Positions 1 to 6,930 of a DNA stretch of 19,318 nt are shown in pieces. The translations under genes and the position numbers were made by a program. Under the pieces are notes generated by a model that was not told where the DNA came from, did not search any database, and was given only the letters and a program-made list of their open reading frames with translations. Numbering within the stretch: the first letter of the stretch is position 1; every line of letters begins with the position of its first letter. The stretch is taken from positions 1-19,318 of the forward strand of contig JACQOD010000076.1 in the NCBI GenBank assembly GCA_016202725.1. The letters run 5' to 3'. This DNA is from Candidatus Aenigmatarchaeota archaeon. Lineage in GTDB: Archaea > Aenigmatarchaeota > Aenigmatarchaeia > QMZP01.

Positions 1-8
1 CCATTCAT

Positions 9-29
9 CTGCGGGCCAAGGCCCCGCAG
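9..29. other. GC-rich hairpin at the left edge
   Basis: Seen: CTGC-GGGCC, a short AA turn, then GGCCC-C-GCAG, a nine-pair stem with one bulged C. It may be the terminator or 3' structure of a gene lying left of the window. No T-run follows it. Positions 30-87 contain nothing else I can interpret. Confidence 0.4.
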
Positions 30-87
30 GGTGCTGGCGGCGCGGAGCGTAAAGCCGGTTGGGTTAGGTGTTGCCACAGACTAAACT

Positions 88-211
88 ATTTCCCCGGGGG
101 CTGATGATGCGCTTCCATTGAGGATGAAGCGAATGCCGCCGGATGCGCAATGGCATCATCTCCTCGTCCGAGGTCTTGATGACGGTTCACGTTATACTGT
201 GGTTCGCCCTA
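88..211 (+). repeat. Left copy of a ~120-bp dispersed repeat
   Basis: Seen: positions 141-211 match 19248-19318 base for base with a single difference (A at 196, G at 19303). To the left the match continues less well back to ATTTCCCCG at 88-96. The conserved core holds an inverted repeat, CATCA-TCT-CCTCG / CGAGG-TCT-TGATG (about 154-181). The copy lies just before lysS, so it may be an upstream regulatory cassette, a small non-autonomous mobile element or an RNA leader. The sequence alone does not decide between these. Confidence 0.75.
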
Positions 212-242
212 CGTATTTGAATGGGGCTTCGCAAGAAAGGAC

Positions 243-1805
243 ATGGACCAGCAATCGCTCTTCTGGGCCGATGCCACTGCCAGGGAGGTCGTCGAGGCGT
301 GGAAGGCGGACCGCTACCGGACCGAGATGGGCATGGGCGCCTCGGGCGTCCCCCACATCGGGTCCGTGGGGGATGGGGTGCGCTCCTACGCGGTGGCGCT
401 CGGCATCCGCTCCCTGGGCAAGGAGAGCGAACTCATCGCCTACTCCGATGACCGGGACGGCCTGCGGAAGGTCCCGCAGGGATTTCCCTCCTCGCTGGAG
501 AAGGAACTCGGCAAGCCCGTCTCCTCGATCCCGGATCCGTTCGGCTGCCACCGGTCCTTCGCGCTGCATGTGTCCTCCCTCCTGGTGGAGGCGTTCGAAC
601 GGCTGGGCGTGCAGTTCACCCTCCACCGCGGGAGCGAGGAGTACCAGCAAGGCACCCTGGACCGGGAGATCGAGACGATTCTCAAGCACGCCAAGCGCGC
701 GGGGGAAATCGTCAAGGAGACCACGGGCTCGGAGAAGTTCCTGGAGGCCCTTCCCTTCCTGGCGGTCTGCGCGGCCTGCGGGAGGATCTACACCACGCGC
801 GCGCTTTCGTATGAGAAGGGGAAGGTCAGGTATGTCTGCGACCAGGAATTCATCGGCAAGGCCGGGAACCGCCAGGTGGCCCTGCAGGGCTGCGGCTTCC
901 AGGGCGAAGCCTCCATCCGGGAGGGGAAGCTGGCATGGAAGGTGGAATTTGCCGCCCGCTGGAAGGCGCTGGACATCCACTTCGAGGCCTATGGCAAGGA
1001 CATCCTGGACAGCGTGCGCTGCAACGATGCCATCTGCCGCGAGCTGCTGGGGAGGGAGCCGCCTGTCCACGCGTTCTACGAACTCTTCACCGAGCGCGGC
1101 GGGCAGAAGCTCTCCAAGAGCAAGGGCAACGTCTTCACGCCCCAGACGTGGATGACGCTCGGCTCCCCAGAAAGCCTGCGGCTGCTCTTCCTCAAGCGCT
1201 TGGGCACCAGCCGGGTGGTGGACGAGGATGCCATCCCCGCGCTCATGGACGAGGTGGATGAACTGGGCAAGGTCTACCGGGGAGAGATTCGCGAACCCAA
1301 TAAGCGGGAGCTGGCCCACAAGAAGCGCCTCTTCGAGTATGTGCATTCCCTGCAGCCTGCTCCCCCGGGGTTCCCGGTAGCTTACACCGCGGCGGTGAAC
1401 CTGGCCCGCTGCTTCCCTCCCCGGGCCAGGGAGCGGGCGATGAAAGAGATCCTGCTCGGCACGCAGGTACCAGGTCCCCAGGCGTTGCAGGACCTGGAGC
1501 GGAGGATCCAGTATGCGTCCCGCTTCGCGGGGGAAGAACCCCCCGCCAGGGGCAAGGTGGAGCTGGACGCGCACGAGCGCAAAGCCCTGCTGGACCTGGC
1601 TGACGCCCTGAAGACGCTGAAGGAGGCCGACCAGATCCAGGACCGGATCTTCGAGATCGCCAAGGCCCGCGGGCTGCGGCCGGGGGACTTCTTCAAGATC
1701 CTCTACAAGGTCCTGATCGGGCTGGAGCGGGGCCCGCGCGCGGGCAGGCTGATCGAGCTCCTGGGACCGCAGGACGCGCGCACGCTCTTGAAAGACCGGG
1801 CGTGA
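243..1805 (+). CDS. lysS: Lysyl-tRNA synthetase, class I
   Basis: This enzyme charges tRNA-Lys with lysine in the cytoplasm, using ATP. The 520-residue protein has the class I signatures: the HIGH-type motif as PHIGS (residues 37-41) and the KMSKS-type motif as KLSKS (289-293), followed by KGN. A CxxC pair (C176, C179) and a later GCGF (C217) suggest a zinc-binding insert. The length is normal for the archaeal class I family, which is unrelated to the class II LysRS of most bacteria and eukaryotes. The start at 243 puts the HIGH motif at the expected distance from the N terminus. AAAGGA lies directly before the ATG, very close for a ribosome site, and a weak TATA-like TATTTGA at about 214-220 would fit leaderless transcription. 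It stands alone, with a convergent transporter gene downstream. The ~120-bp repeat lies immediately upstream. Confidence 0.95.
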   Translation: MDQQSLFWADATAREVVEAWKADRYRTEMGMGASGVPHIGSVGDGVRSYAVALGIRSLGKESELIAYSDDRDGLRKVPQGFPSSLEKELGKPVSSIPDPFGCHRSFALHVSSLLVEAFERLGVQFTLHRGSEEYQQGTLDREIETILKHAKRAGEIVKETTGSEKFLEALPFLAVCAACGRIYTTRALSYEKGKVRYVCDQEFIGKAGNRQVALQGCGFQGEASIREGKLAWKVEFAARWKALDIHFEAYGKDILDSVRCNDAICRELLGREPPVHAFYELFTERGGQKLSKSKGNVFTPQTWMTLGSPESLRLLFLKRLGTSRVVDEDAIPALMDEVDELGKVYRGEIREPNKRELAHKKRLFEYVHSLQPAPPGFPVAYTAAVNLARCFPPRARERAMKEILLGTQVPGPQALQDLERRIQYASRFAGEEPPARGKVELDAHERKALLDLADALKTLKEADQIQDRIFEIAKARGLRPGDFFKILYKVLIGLERGPRAGRLIELLGPQDARTLLKDRA

Positions 1806-1877
1806 GGTGTCGCTGGAGGGCGATCGCACGCTGCCGCTGAGAGTGGGCTTCCGCTCTTGCAGAGTCATCCGCAGACA

Positions 1878-2735
1878 TCACACCACCGCCAGCACCAGCG
1901 AGGACGCCAGGGCGATGCTGCCTCCCAGGGCCTGGTGGAGGCTGATCCGCTCCTTGTTGATGAGCAATGCCAGCACCAGGGCCACCGCGGGGTAGGCTTC
2001 CGTGATAGCCGTTGCCAGGCCGATGCGCGTGCCCTCCACGGCAAGCGCGTAGAACACCCACGCCGCCGTGTCGGCAATTCCCATGCCCACCGCAAGGGTG
2101 CGGAATCTTCCGGCGTCTTTCCAGAAACGGCCCAAACCTTGTCGCTTGCTGATGGTGACCAGGCATATGCTGGTGAACACCAGCCAGGGAATCCAGATGG
2201 CCAGCAAGGGGCTGGCCTGCCGGGCCCCTGCCGCGGTCAGGAAGTTCACGAGCGCCATGCCGAGGGCCGTCAGGCCCGCGAGGGCCACGCCCTTCTCAAG
2301 CGACTTCCTCCGGAAGGAGAACCGGCTGGTCGCCATCAGGATGATGCCCACGAAGAGGAGGGCCATGATCCCGGTCTCCAGGAGGGAAAAGGTCTCCTGG
2401 AACAGGAGGAACGCCAGCAGGACGGTGAAGGGGAGCTCGATCTCGAGGACCACGTCCACGACAGCGAGCTTGCCCTCGCGAAGGGCCTCGAAGTCCATCG
2501 CCCCCACCACGAACGTGAGCCCTCCCAGGAGGAGGAGCAGCCCCAGCGCCGGCAGGCTGAGGAGCGCCAGCTCGGGCAGCACCAGGGGGGCCAGGCCCAG
2601 GGAACCCACCAGCCCCACCACCGCGAGCGCGGCAAGGTCGCCCATCTTCCGGGCGGAGCGCTGGATCAAGAAATCTCCCACGCCCCAGAAGATCATCGCC
2701 CCCAGGGCGGCGGCGATCGCGGGTTCAAGCGCCAT
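1878..2735 (-). CDS. EamA/DMT-family membrane transporter
   Basis: Predicted integral membrane carrier of the drug/metabolite transporter (EamA) superfamily. Members move small metabolites or drugs across the cytoplasmic membrane; the substrate cannot be read from sequence. The 285 residues form about ten hydrophobic helices in two repeats. The first runs from the N-terminal MALEPAIAAALGAMIFWGVG to about residue 145 and the second from about 150 to the end. The second repeat ends with the family-typical pattern of a helix containing AITEAYPAVALVLALL, an NKERISLHQALG loop and a last helix. The start is favoured because a TATA box lies 25 nt upstream (2758-2763). The gene converges on lysS with a 72-bp gap and is followed upstream by tRNA-Pro on the same strand with its own promoter, so it is probably monocistronic. 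Confidence 0.85.
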   Translation of the reverse strand: MALEPAIAAALGAMIFWGVGDFLIQRSARKMGDLAALAVVGLVGSLGLAPLVLPELALLSLPALGLLLLLGGLTFVVGAMDFEALREGKLAVVDVVLEIELPFTVLLAFLLFQETFSLLETGIMALLFVGIILMATSRFSFRRKSLEKGVALAGLTALGMALVNFLTAAGARQASPLLAIWIPWLVFTSICLVTISKRQGLGRFWKDAGRFRTLAVGMGIADTAAWVFYALAVEGTRIGLATAITEAYPAVALVLALLINKERISLHQALGGSIALASSLVLAVV

Positions 2736-2757
2736 GATACCGTTTGGGCGGACGAGA

Positions 2758-2763
2758 GATAAA
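2758..2763 (-). promoter_or_regulatory. TATA box of the EamA transporter gene
   Basis: On the minus strand the sequence reads CTTTATCTC, centred about 25 nt upstream of the ATG at 2735, which predicts a leaderless mRNA. Confidence 0.5.
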
Positions 2764-2804
2764 GCTGGTGAGGGGGATGGGGCTGCTGAGATTTGAACTC
2801 AGGT

Positions 2805-2828
2805 TTCTGGTCAGCGGTTGCCACTGAT
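2805..2828 (-). other. Variable-loop intron of tRNA-Pro
   Basis: This 24-nt insertion contains the hairpin TCAGTGG-CAA-CCGCTGA. It is bounded by a bulge-helix-bulge in which exon CTGG pairs with intron CCAG. Excision leaves a four-nucleotide variable loop (CGAC). It is a non-canonical intron position. Confidence 0.7.
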
Positions 2829-2836
2829 CGCCAGCA

Positions 2837-2878
2837 GTCTGTACCCCAGTCACAGCATTCGCTCCTGAGCTTGGGGTT
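2837..2878 (-). other. Anticodon-loop intron (37/38) of tRNA-Pro
   Basis: This 42-nt insertion starts right after G37 and ends right before T38. The first bases of the intron also make a perfect 9-bp inverted repeat with the exon anticodon region (AGCTTGGGG/CCCCAAGCT, 2868-2887), a structure that would compete with the splicing fold. Confidence 0.75.
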
Positions 2879-2942
2879 CCCCAAGCTGGAATCCTAGACC
2901 AAGCTAGACTACAGCCCCGTTCTCAAGGTTTGGGTCGTAGCA

Positions 2943-2950
2943 TTAATAAA
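2943..2950 (-). promoter_or_regulatory. TATA box of tRNA-Pro
   Basis: Minus-strand CTTTATTAATG, centred about 29 nt upstream of the tRNA 5' end at 2918. This is the usual archaeal promoter distance. Confidence 0.6.
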
Positions 2951-3012
2951 GATGCGAATCTCCAGTTTGGGCTGCTCCTGGGCCGCATTATCTTCGGGGG
3001 CATTACTATAAG

Positions 3013-3021
3013 TTATTTATA
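3013..3021 (+). promoter_or_regulatory. TATA box of the AlbA_2 regulator gene
   Basis: AGTTATTTATAGG, with its core 26-30 nt upstream of the ATG at 3047. No ribosome-binding site precedes the ATG, so leaderless translation is likely. The surrounding 120 bp are unusually AT-rich for this window. Confidence 0.6.
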
Positions 3022-3046
3022 GGTTATCTATCAATAGGTAATAGAT

Positions 3047-4414
3047 ATGATTGATGCCGATCGGATACGAGCTCTTGCGGTTCGTGGAGAGTCCGAGATG
3101 CTGGAGTTTAAGAGGGTGGTAGTTCCCGATATCGGGAAGACGGTCTGCGCATTCTCGAATGCGGATGGCGGTACCATTCTTATCGGGATTGATGACAAAG
3201 GGTCAATTGTCGGTGCGCAATCCACAAGGCCGCTTTCCCTCGATGAGCAACAACAAAGAATCTATCACTCTGTGCAGGAGTGCAGCCCCGCACCCATCGT
3301 TTCGATCAAGGCTGTTCCCGTGGGGCCAGTCACCATCATCGTCATTGAAATCCCGAAGCTCTACAGCGGAGTCTGCTACTATAAGAACGAGATCTATGTC
3401 CGAGTCGGAACGACCGACCATAAGATATCGGGACCAGCCGTGGAGGATTTTCTGAAGAAACGCCAAATCCTCTCCTTTGAGGAGGAACTCAGTGAGGCGT
3501 CATTAGAAGACATATCATCAGAGAAGGTTTCCAGCTACGTGAAAAGAAAGAGCCCCGAGTCCGATTTCAACCCATCCAGAATTGGCCAATTACTTGTCAC
3601 CCTCCGCCTTGCTCGAATGGACGGCCAATTCAGGATAAAAAAGTCAGCCCTGCTTATGTTTGCAAAAAACGTCAGTCAATTCATACCACAATGCCAGGTA
3701 AAACTCGTTCGATTCCAAGGCACGACTCCGGTCATCATCGCCGATGCCCTATCGCTCTCAGAAACGGTTATAGAATCAATGGAAAAAAGCCTAGAATTCA
3801 TACGGAAACATACGGAAACACGCTATAAAATCGAGTCTCTCGTGAGAGAGGAGATTCCGGAGTATCCCCCTGTCGCCATCCGGGAGGCTCTGGTCAACGC
3901 AATAGCGCATCGGGATTATTACTCTCCCGCAGCCACTCAGATCAACATCTTTGATGATAGGATAGAGTTTGTCAATCCTGGGTCCCTCCCCCGGGAATTG
4001 AAAATCCAGGACCTCCCCTTTCTCGGCCTGGGGATACCAAGGAATCCTTCCCTCTACAGTCTCCTCAGCGCCATCAAGATCATCGAGGGTATTGGGACTG
4101 GGTTTCCGCGGATATTTCAAGCGCTCTCCGCGGCCGGCCTGCCTGATCCGCATATTGAGGAAGTAGGTCCCCTCTTCAAGGTCGCGTTCTACAATCATCT
4201 CTCCCCGTCCGAGAGGGGGGGACTGAACGAGAGGCAGCGAAGGATAATGGCATACCTGCGCGAACATAAGATCGCCTCCTCGGCGCGGTTCAAGAACTTG
4301 ACAGGGAAGAGCCAACCGACAATTTGGTTCGATCTCCAGGATCTTATGAAACGGGGATTGGTGGAGCGGGTAGGGAAGGGTAGAGGAACCCGGTATGCTC
4401 TCAAGAAAACCTGA
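3047..4414 (+). CDS. AlbA_2/Schlafen-type ATP-binding regulator (RecG-like)
   Basis: This is a 455-residue protein of the family often labelled 'putative transcriptional regulator' or 'RecG-like helicase', although it has no helicase core. The N terminus (about 15-60) is an AlbA_2/Schlafen domain: EMLEFKR, then AFSNADGGTILIGIDDKG. A central segment (about 275-315) matches the divergent HATPase_c_4 region, with AIREALVNAIAHRDY and the following NPGSLP. The C terminus (about 395-453) is a winged helix-turn-helix: LNERQRRIMAYL, KNLTGKSQPTIWFDLQDL, then a wing RVGKGRGTRYAL. It probably binds DNA. Base composition is clearly more AT-rich than its neighbours, with different codon use. It sits between tRNA-Pro and tRNA-Arg, both common integration sites, so horizontal acquisition is likely. 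The biological role is unknown; relatives occur near defence and mobile genes. A short tandem repeat (TACGGAAACA twice) lies near 3801-3820 inside the gene. Confidence 0.85.
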   Translation: MIDADRIRALAVRGESEMLEFKRVVVPDIGKTVCAFSNADGGTILIGIDDKGSIVGAQSTRPLSLDEQQQRIYHSVQECSPAPIVSIKAVPVGPVTIIVIEIPKLYSGVCYYKNEIYVRVGTTDHKISGPAVEDFLKKRQILSFEEELSEASLEDISSEKVSSYVKRKSPESDFNPSRIGQLLVTLRLARMDGQFRIKKSALLMFAKNVSQFIPQCQVKLVRFQGTTPVIIADALSLSETVIESMEKSLEFIRKHTETRYKIESLVREEIPEYPPVAIREALVNAIAHRDYYSPAATQINIFDDRIEFVNPGSLPRELKIQDLPFLGLGIPRNPSLYSLLSAIKIIEGIGTGFPRIFQALSAAGLPDPHIEEVGPLFKVAFYNHLSPSERGGLNERQRRIMAYLREHKIASSARFKNLTGKSQPTIWFDLQDLMKRGLVERVGKGRGTRYALKKT

Positions 4415-4468
4415 CCCGTTTCCAGAAAACGACTCTTCCCAGAAGCATCGGCCAGCGGTTGTATTGAT

Positions 4469-4541
4469 GCCTCCGGAGGGATTCGAACCCTCGACCAACG
4501 GCTTAGAAGTCCGCTGCTCTGTCCAACTGAGCTACGGAGGC
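4469..4541 (-). tRNA. tRNA-Arg(TCT)
   Basis: Read on the minus strand, 73 nt without intron. Acceptor GCCTCCG/CGGAGGC; D stem GCTC/GAGC with GTTGGACA-type loop; anticodon loop CTTCTAA (anticodon UCU, Arg AGA codons); T arm GAGGG-TTCGAAT-CCCTC. The anticodon stem GCGGA/GCCGT has an A-G mismatch at its loop end (31/39) and a G-U at its base. CCA is not encoded; the next bases are ATC. Confidence 0.93.
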
Positions 4542-4563
4542 CTTGAGATATTGGGAGGGAGCG

Positions 4564-4570
4564 TATTAAA
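4564..4570 (-). promoter_or_regulatory. TATA box of tRNA-Arg
   Basis: Minus-strand CGCTTTAATACGC, with TTTAATA centred 26 nt upstream of the tRNA 5' end at 4541. Confidence 0.6.
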
Positions 4571-4616
4571 GCGCACGCGCCTCCCTAGTACGTTTTGTCT
4601 TGCACGGCGCACATTT

Positions 4617-4652
4617 TGTTCATTACTAATGCACAATAGTGTTCATTACTAA
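4617..4652. repeat. Paired 13-bp direct repeats upstream of the DUF4143 ATPase
   Basis: TGTTCATTACTAA occurs at 4617-4629 and again at 4640-4652. The start-to-start spacing is 23 bp, about two helical turns, and the second copy ends a few bases before the TATA box at 4660-4667. The arrangement resembles a paired operator for a DNA-binding regulator. Confidence 0.6.
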
Positions 4653-4659
4653 AATATGG

Positions 4660-4667
4660 TTTATAAG
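4660..4667 (+). promoter_or_regulatory. TATA box of the DUF4143 ATPase gene
   Basis: TTTATAAG, centred about 25 nt upstream of the ATG at 4689. It lies downstream of an earlier in-frame ATG (4656), which would therefore be outside the transcript. This decides the start. Confidence 0.6.
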
Positions 4668-4688
4668 CATGGACGTACAAGAGAGAGC

Positions 4689-5945
4689 ATGATCCAGTTG
4701 AAACCCCTGCGGCACATTGTCCGTTCGCAGGAGGAGGAACTTTCGACCGGCGACGACGGCATCCCCAGGGAGCGGGAGAAGGATTTGCTTCTCGACCTCC
4801 CGCACGCGCTCGTCGTGTCCGGGGTGCGCCGCTGCGGGAAGAGCACGCTCCTCCGGCAGCTCCAGAAGAAGGTGGGCGGTTGTTTCTTTAATTTCGAGGA
4901 CCCGCGGATTGCTGGATTCGAGCTCCGCGATTTTTCCAGGCTGGAGGAGGCGCTTGAACAGGAACATGGCCGCCACGACCAGTATTTTTTCGATGAAATA
5001 CAGGTCGTCCCCCGGTGGGAACTCTTTGTCCGTTCTCTGCTTGACAGAAAGAGGCACGTCGTCATTACCGGCTCGAATGCCTCCCTGTTGAGCAAGGAGC
5101 TGGGCACCCGGCTCACGGGCAGGCACCTCCGCTATGAACTCTTTCCCTTTTCCTTTGCCGAATTTCTCACCTTCACCGGACGGGAGCCGGGAACGGGCGC
5201 CTTTGACCACTACCTTCGGGAAGGGGGCTTCCCGGAATACCTTGCCGCCAAGACGCCCGAGATCCTGCGAGAACTGCTGAACGACGTGGTGGTCCGTGAC
5301 GTTGCGGTGCGGTACGGCATCCGGAATGTGCGGAAGCTTCGGGAAATGGCCCTGTTCCTCATCACCAACGTAGGGAAGGAATTTTCCTACACCAGCCTGA
5401 AGAAGACCTTTGACCTCGGGTCCACGAACAGCGCCGTTTCCTTCATCTCCTTCTTCGAGGACAGCTACCTCCTCTTCACCGTGCCGCGGTTCGCCTATTC
5501 GCTCAAGCGCCAGTTGATCAATCCGAAAAAGGCGTACGCCATTGATACTGGCCTCGCCACGGTGGTTTCCGCCGCCTTTTCCCCCGACAAGGGAAGAATG
5601 CTCGAGAACCTTGCCTTCCTCGGGCTGCGGCGCCGCTACCAGGACATCTTCTACTTCCGCGAGCGGGGAGAATGCGATTTCCTCGTCAAGGAGGGGGCGC
5701 GCATCACGCAGGCCGTGCAGGTCTGCTGGGAGGTGGATGAGGATACTAGCCCCCGGGAGATCGGCGGGCTGGTGGAAGCGCTGGAGACGGTCGGGCTCCG
5801 GGAGGGACTGATCCTCACCTACGACCAGGAGGACGTCCTGCGCGTAGGCGGCAAGACCGTGCGGCTCATGCCCTTGTGGAAGTGGCTGTTGGGCACGGGC
5901 GACACCAAGAAACCTCCTCGACGGGCGAAGCGGAGCAACCGATAG
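4689..5945 (+). CDS. AAA ATPase, AAA_14/DUF4143 family
   Basis: This 418-residue P-loop ATPase belongs to a family widespread in archaea and bacteria but poorly understood; relatives are common in accessory and mobile regions. Walker A is GVRRCGKST (residues 45-53), Walker B is YFFDEIQ (99-105), and a sensor-1-like TGSNASLL follows at 128-135. The C-terminal half is the DUF4143 region, with the typical SYLLFTVPRFAYSLKRQ, KKAYAIDTGLA and ENLAFLGLRRR. The late ECDFLVKEG resembles the E-x-D-F-x-V core of PD-(D/E)XK nuclease folds. I chose the second in-frame ATG because the TATA box lies between the two. Paired direct repeats upstream suggest regulated expression. The 240 bp after its stop hold no gene, only an inverted repeat. 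Confidence 0.85.
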   Translation: MIQLKPLRHIVRSQEEELSTGDDGIPREREKDLLLDLPHALVVSGVRRCGKSTLLRQLQKKVGGCFFNFEDPRIAGFELRDFSRLEEALEQEHGRHDQYFFDEIQVVPRWELFVRSLLDRKRHVVITGSNASLLSKELGTRLTGRHLRYELFPFSFAEFLTFTGREPGTGAFDHYLREGGFPEYLAAKTPEILRELLNDVVVRDVAVRYGIRNVRKLREMALFLITNVGKEFSYTSLKKTFDLGSTNSAVSFISFFEDSYLLFTVPRFAYSLKRQLINPKKAYAIDTGLATVVSAAFSPDKGRMLENLAFLGLRRRYQDIFYFRERGECDFLVKEGARITQAVQVCWEVDEDTSPREIGGLVEALETVGLREGLILTYDQEDVLRVGGKTVRLMPLWKWLLGTGDTKKPPRRAKRSNR

Positions 5946-6016
5946 CCCCTGTGCCCGCATGCGAAGAGCCAGTCCCCCGCCAGATGATGGCATGCGGCGG
6001 AAGGCACCGCCCACCT

Positions 6017-6042
6017 CCGCATCGTTGGCTCACGCGATGCGG
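6017..6042. other. Inverted repeat between convergent genes
   Basis: CCGCATCG (6017-6024) and its perfect complement CGATGCGG (6035-6042) are separated by 10 bases. It lies in the gap 5946-6186 between the 3' ends of the ATPase gene and the polyprenol kinase gene. A bidirectional terminator or RNA stabiliser is possible. I see no other feature in this gap. Confidence 0.4.
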
Positions 6043-6186
6043 CGCCACTCTGCAATGTCTTGGCTGACGTCCACGGGTCCCTGGTGGCATGCTCCTTTTC
6101 CACTAGCCAGCGATCGCGAACGGCCCCTGCTGGCGGCGGTGCGGTGAATTCCTGCCTGAAGATCACCGCTGTCCCATGTTCCTTTC

Positions 6187-6774
6187 TCACCCGAGGACAA
6201 ACACCGCGCCAGCGAACAGGGGGATGAGGAGGTTGTCGTCCAGCCAGCCCTTCTCGCGGAGGCCAGGAAAGAGGGCTGGAAGGAGCTCGCCCGCAGTGGC
6301 GGCGAAGGCGCCGAGGAGGGGCTGCCCGAGAAGGAAGGAGATCGCGGTAGCGGCCACGAAGAAGGCGAGGGTCCCTTCCACGGTCTTGCCGGCCAGCAGC
6401 TCCAGCCGGCCGTAGCGGCGGCCGACCAGGGTGGAGAGGGAGTCCCCGATGGCCAGGATCAGGCCCGCTGCGGTGGCAGCCGGCAGGGGGAAGAGCAGGA
6501 AGGCTATGCCGCAGCCCATGTAGAACCAGAACGCCCCCCGGAAGGGAGGGCCGGGGCGCTCATACCTGAGGAGGAGGGGCCGCAGCCTGCGATCCAGCCA
6601 GCCCACGAGCCGCCGCAGCGGCGGTTGGGGGCGCTGCAGGTAGAGGGAGTAGAGGAGGAACAGGAAGGCGATCCCGAAGAATAGCAGCAGCCGCTCGATG
6701 GGCAGCAGGAGCTGGGCAACCAGGATGAAGAGGATGCCCAGCAGGTGGATGGCCTGGCGGGAGCGTTCGTTCAT
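6187..6774 (-). CDS. SEC59/DGK1/VTE5-like CTP-dependent polyprenol kinase
   Basis: Predicted membrane kinase that phosphorylates a polyprenol or other membrane lipid alcohol, probably using CTP, as do yeast Sec59 (dolichol) and plant VTE5 (phytol). The 195-residue protein has two N-terminal hydrophobic helices, a basic loop (about 48-75), then several more helices. The family signature is present: AIGDSLSTLVGRRYGR followed by KTVEGTLAFF, corresponding to the conserved D-x-x-x-x-x-x-G-x-x-x-G and K-x-x-EG elements. In archaea such enzymes are thought to supply lipid carriers for N-glycosylation, which would suit pilins or S-layer proteins; that link to the neighbouring pilus locus is inference. 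GAGAGGG lies about 5 nt before the ATG, a plausible ribosome site; no clear TATA box is visible. The exact lipid substrate is unknown. Confidence 0.72.
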   Translation of the reverse strand: MNERSRQAIHLLGILFILVAQLLLPIERLLLFFGIAFLFLLYSLYLQRPQPPLRRLVGWLDRRLRPLLLRYERPGPPFRGAFWFYMGCGIAFLLFPLPAATAAGLILAIGDSLSTLVGRRYGRLELLAGKTVEGTLAFFVAATAISFLLGQPLLGAFAATAGELLPALFPGLREKGWLDDNLLIPLFAGAVFVLG

Positions 6775-6898
6775 GGGGCCCTCTCACAGGGCGGAGCAGA
6801 GGAGACAGCTGCACCGCCCGCGTTCGATTTCCTGTCTCCGCCGCCTCCCAAATCCTTGCCTGAACACCCGTGATTGCGCGCCATCGGGGACACCTGCC

Positions 6899-6906
6899 TA
6901 TTTATA
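6899..6906 (+). promoter_or_regulatory. TATA box of the + strand pilin gene
   Basis: CCTATTTATAGGG, centred about 28 nt upstream of the ATG at 6931. It excludes an in-frame ATG at 6874 as the start and predicts a leaderless mRNA. Confidence 0.65.
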
Positions 6907-6930
6907 GGGAAGGGGGACAAATATACGAAC

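Larger units (their letters stand above)
2778..2918 (-). tRNA. tRNA-Pro(GGG) with two introns
   Basis: Read on the minus strand from 2918. Acceptor GGGGCTG pairs with CAGCCCC (2779-2785), and the discriminator A is at 2778. D stem is GTCT/GGAT, anticodon stem CCAGC (2885-2889) pairs with GCTGG (2831-2835), and T arm is CTGAG-TTCAAAT-CTCAG. The loop reads TTGGGG then T, giving anticodon GGG (Pro). Intron 1 (2837-2878, 42 nt) is at the canonical 37/38 site. Its ends form a bulge-helix-bulge with bulges GGA and ACT and an inner ACCCCA/TGGGGT helix. Intron 2 (2805-2828, 24 nt) lies in the variable loop; CTGG/CCAG forms the 4-bp central helix with bulges CGA and AAA. Removing both leaves 75 nt including the discriminator, a normal type I tRNA. 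Splice sites are inferred from structure. The isotype is fairly secure; GGG depends on the chosen D-stem register. Confidence 0.88.

Noticed and set aside
192..1868. Long minus-strand open frame (558 codons) opposite lysS
   Set aside because: Lies entirely antisense to a certain LysRS gene. Its product is a GC-driven, Leu/Arg/Gly-rich shadow with no domain.
4656..4688. Earlier ATG for the DUF4143 ATPase
   Set aside because: The TATA box TTTATAAG lies within the first codons of that extension, so they would not be transcribed.
4626..6014. 462-codon minus-strand frame opposite the DUF4143 ATPase
   Set aside because: Shadow of the ATPase gene; no promoter, no recognisable domain.
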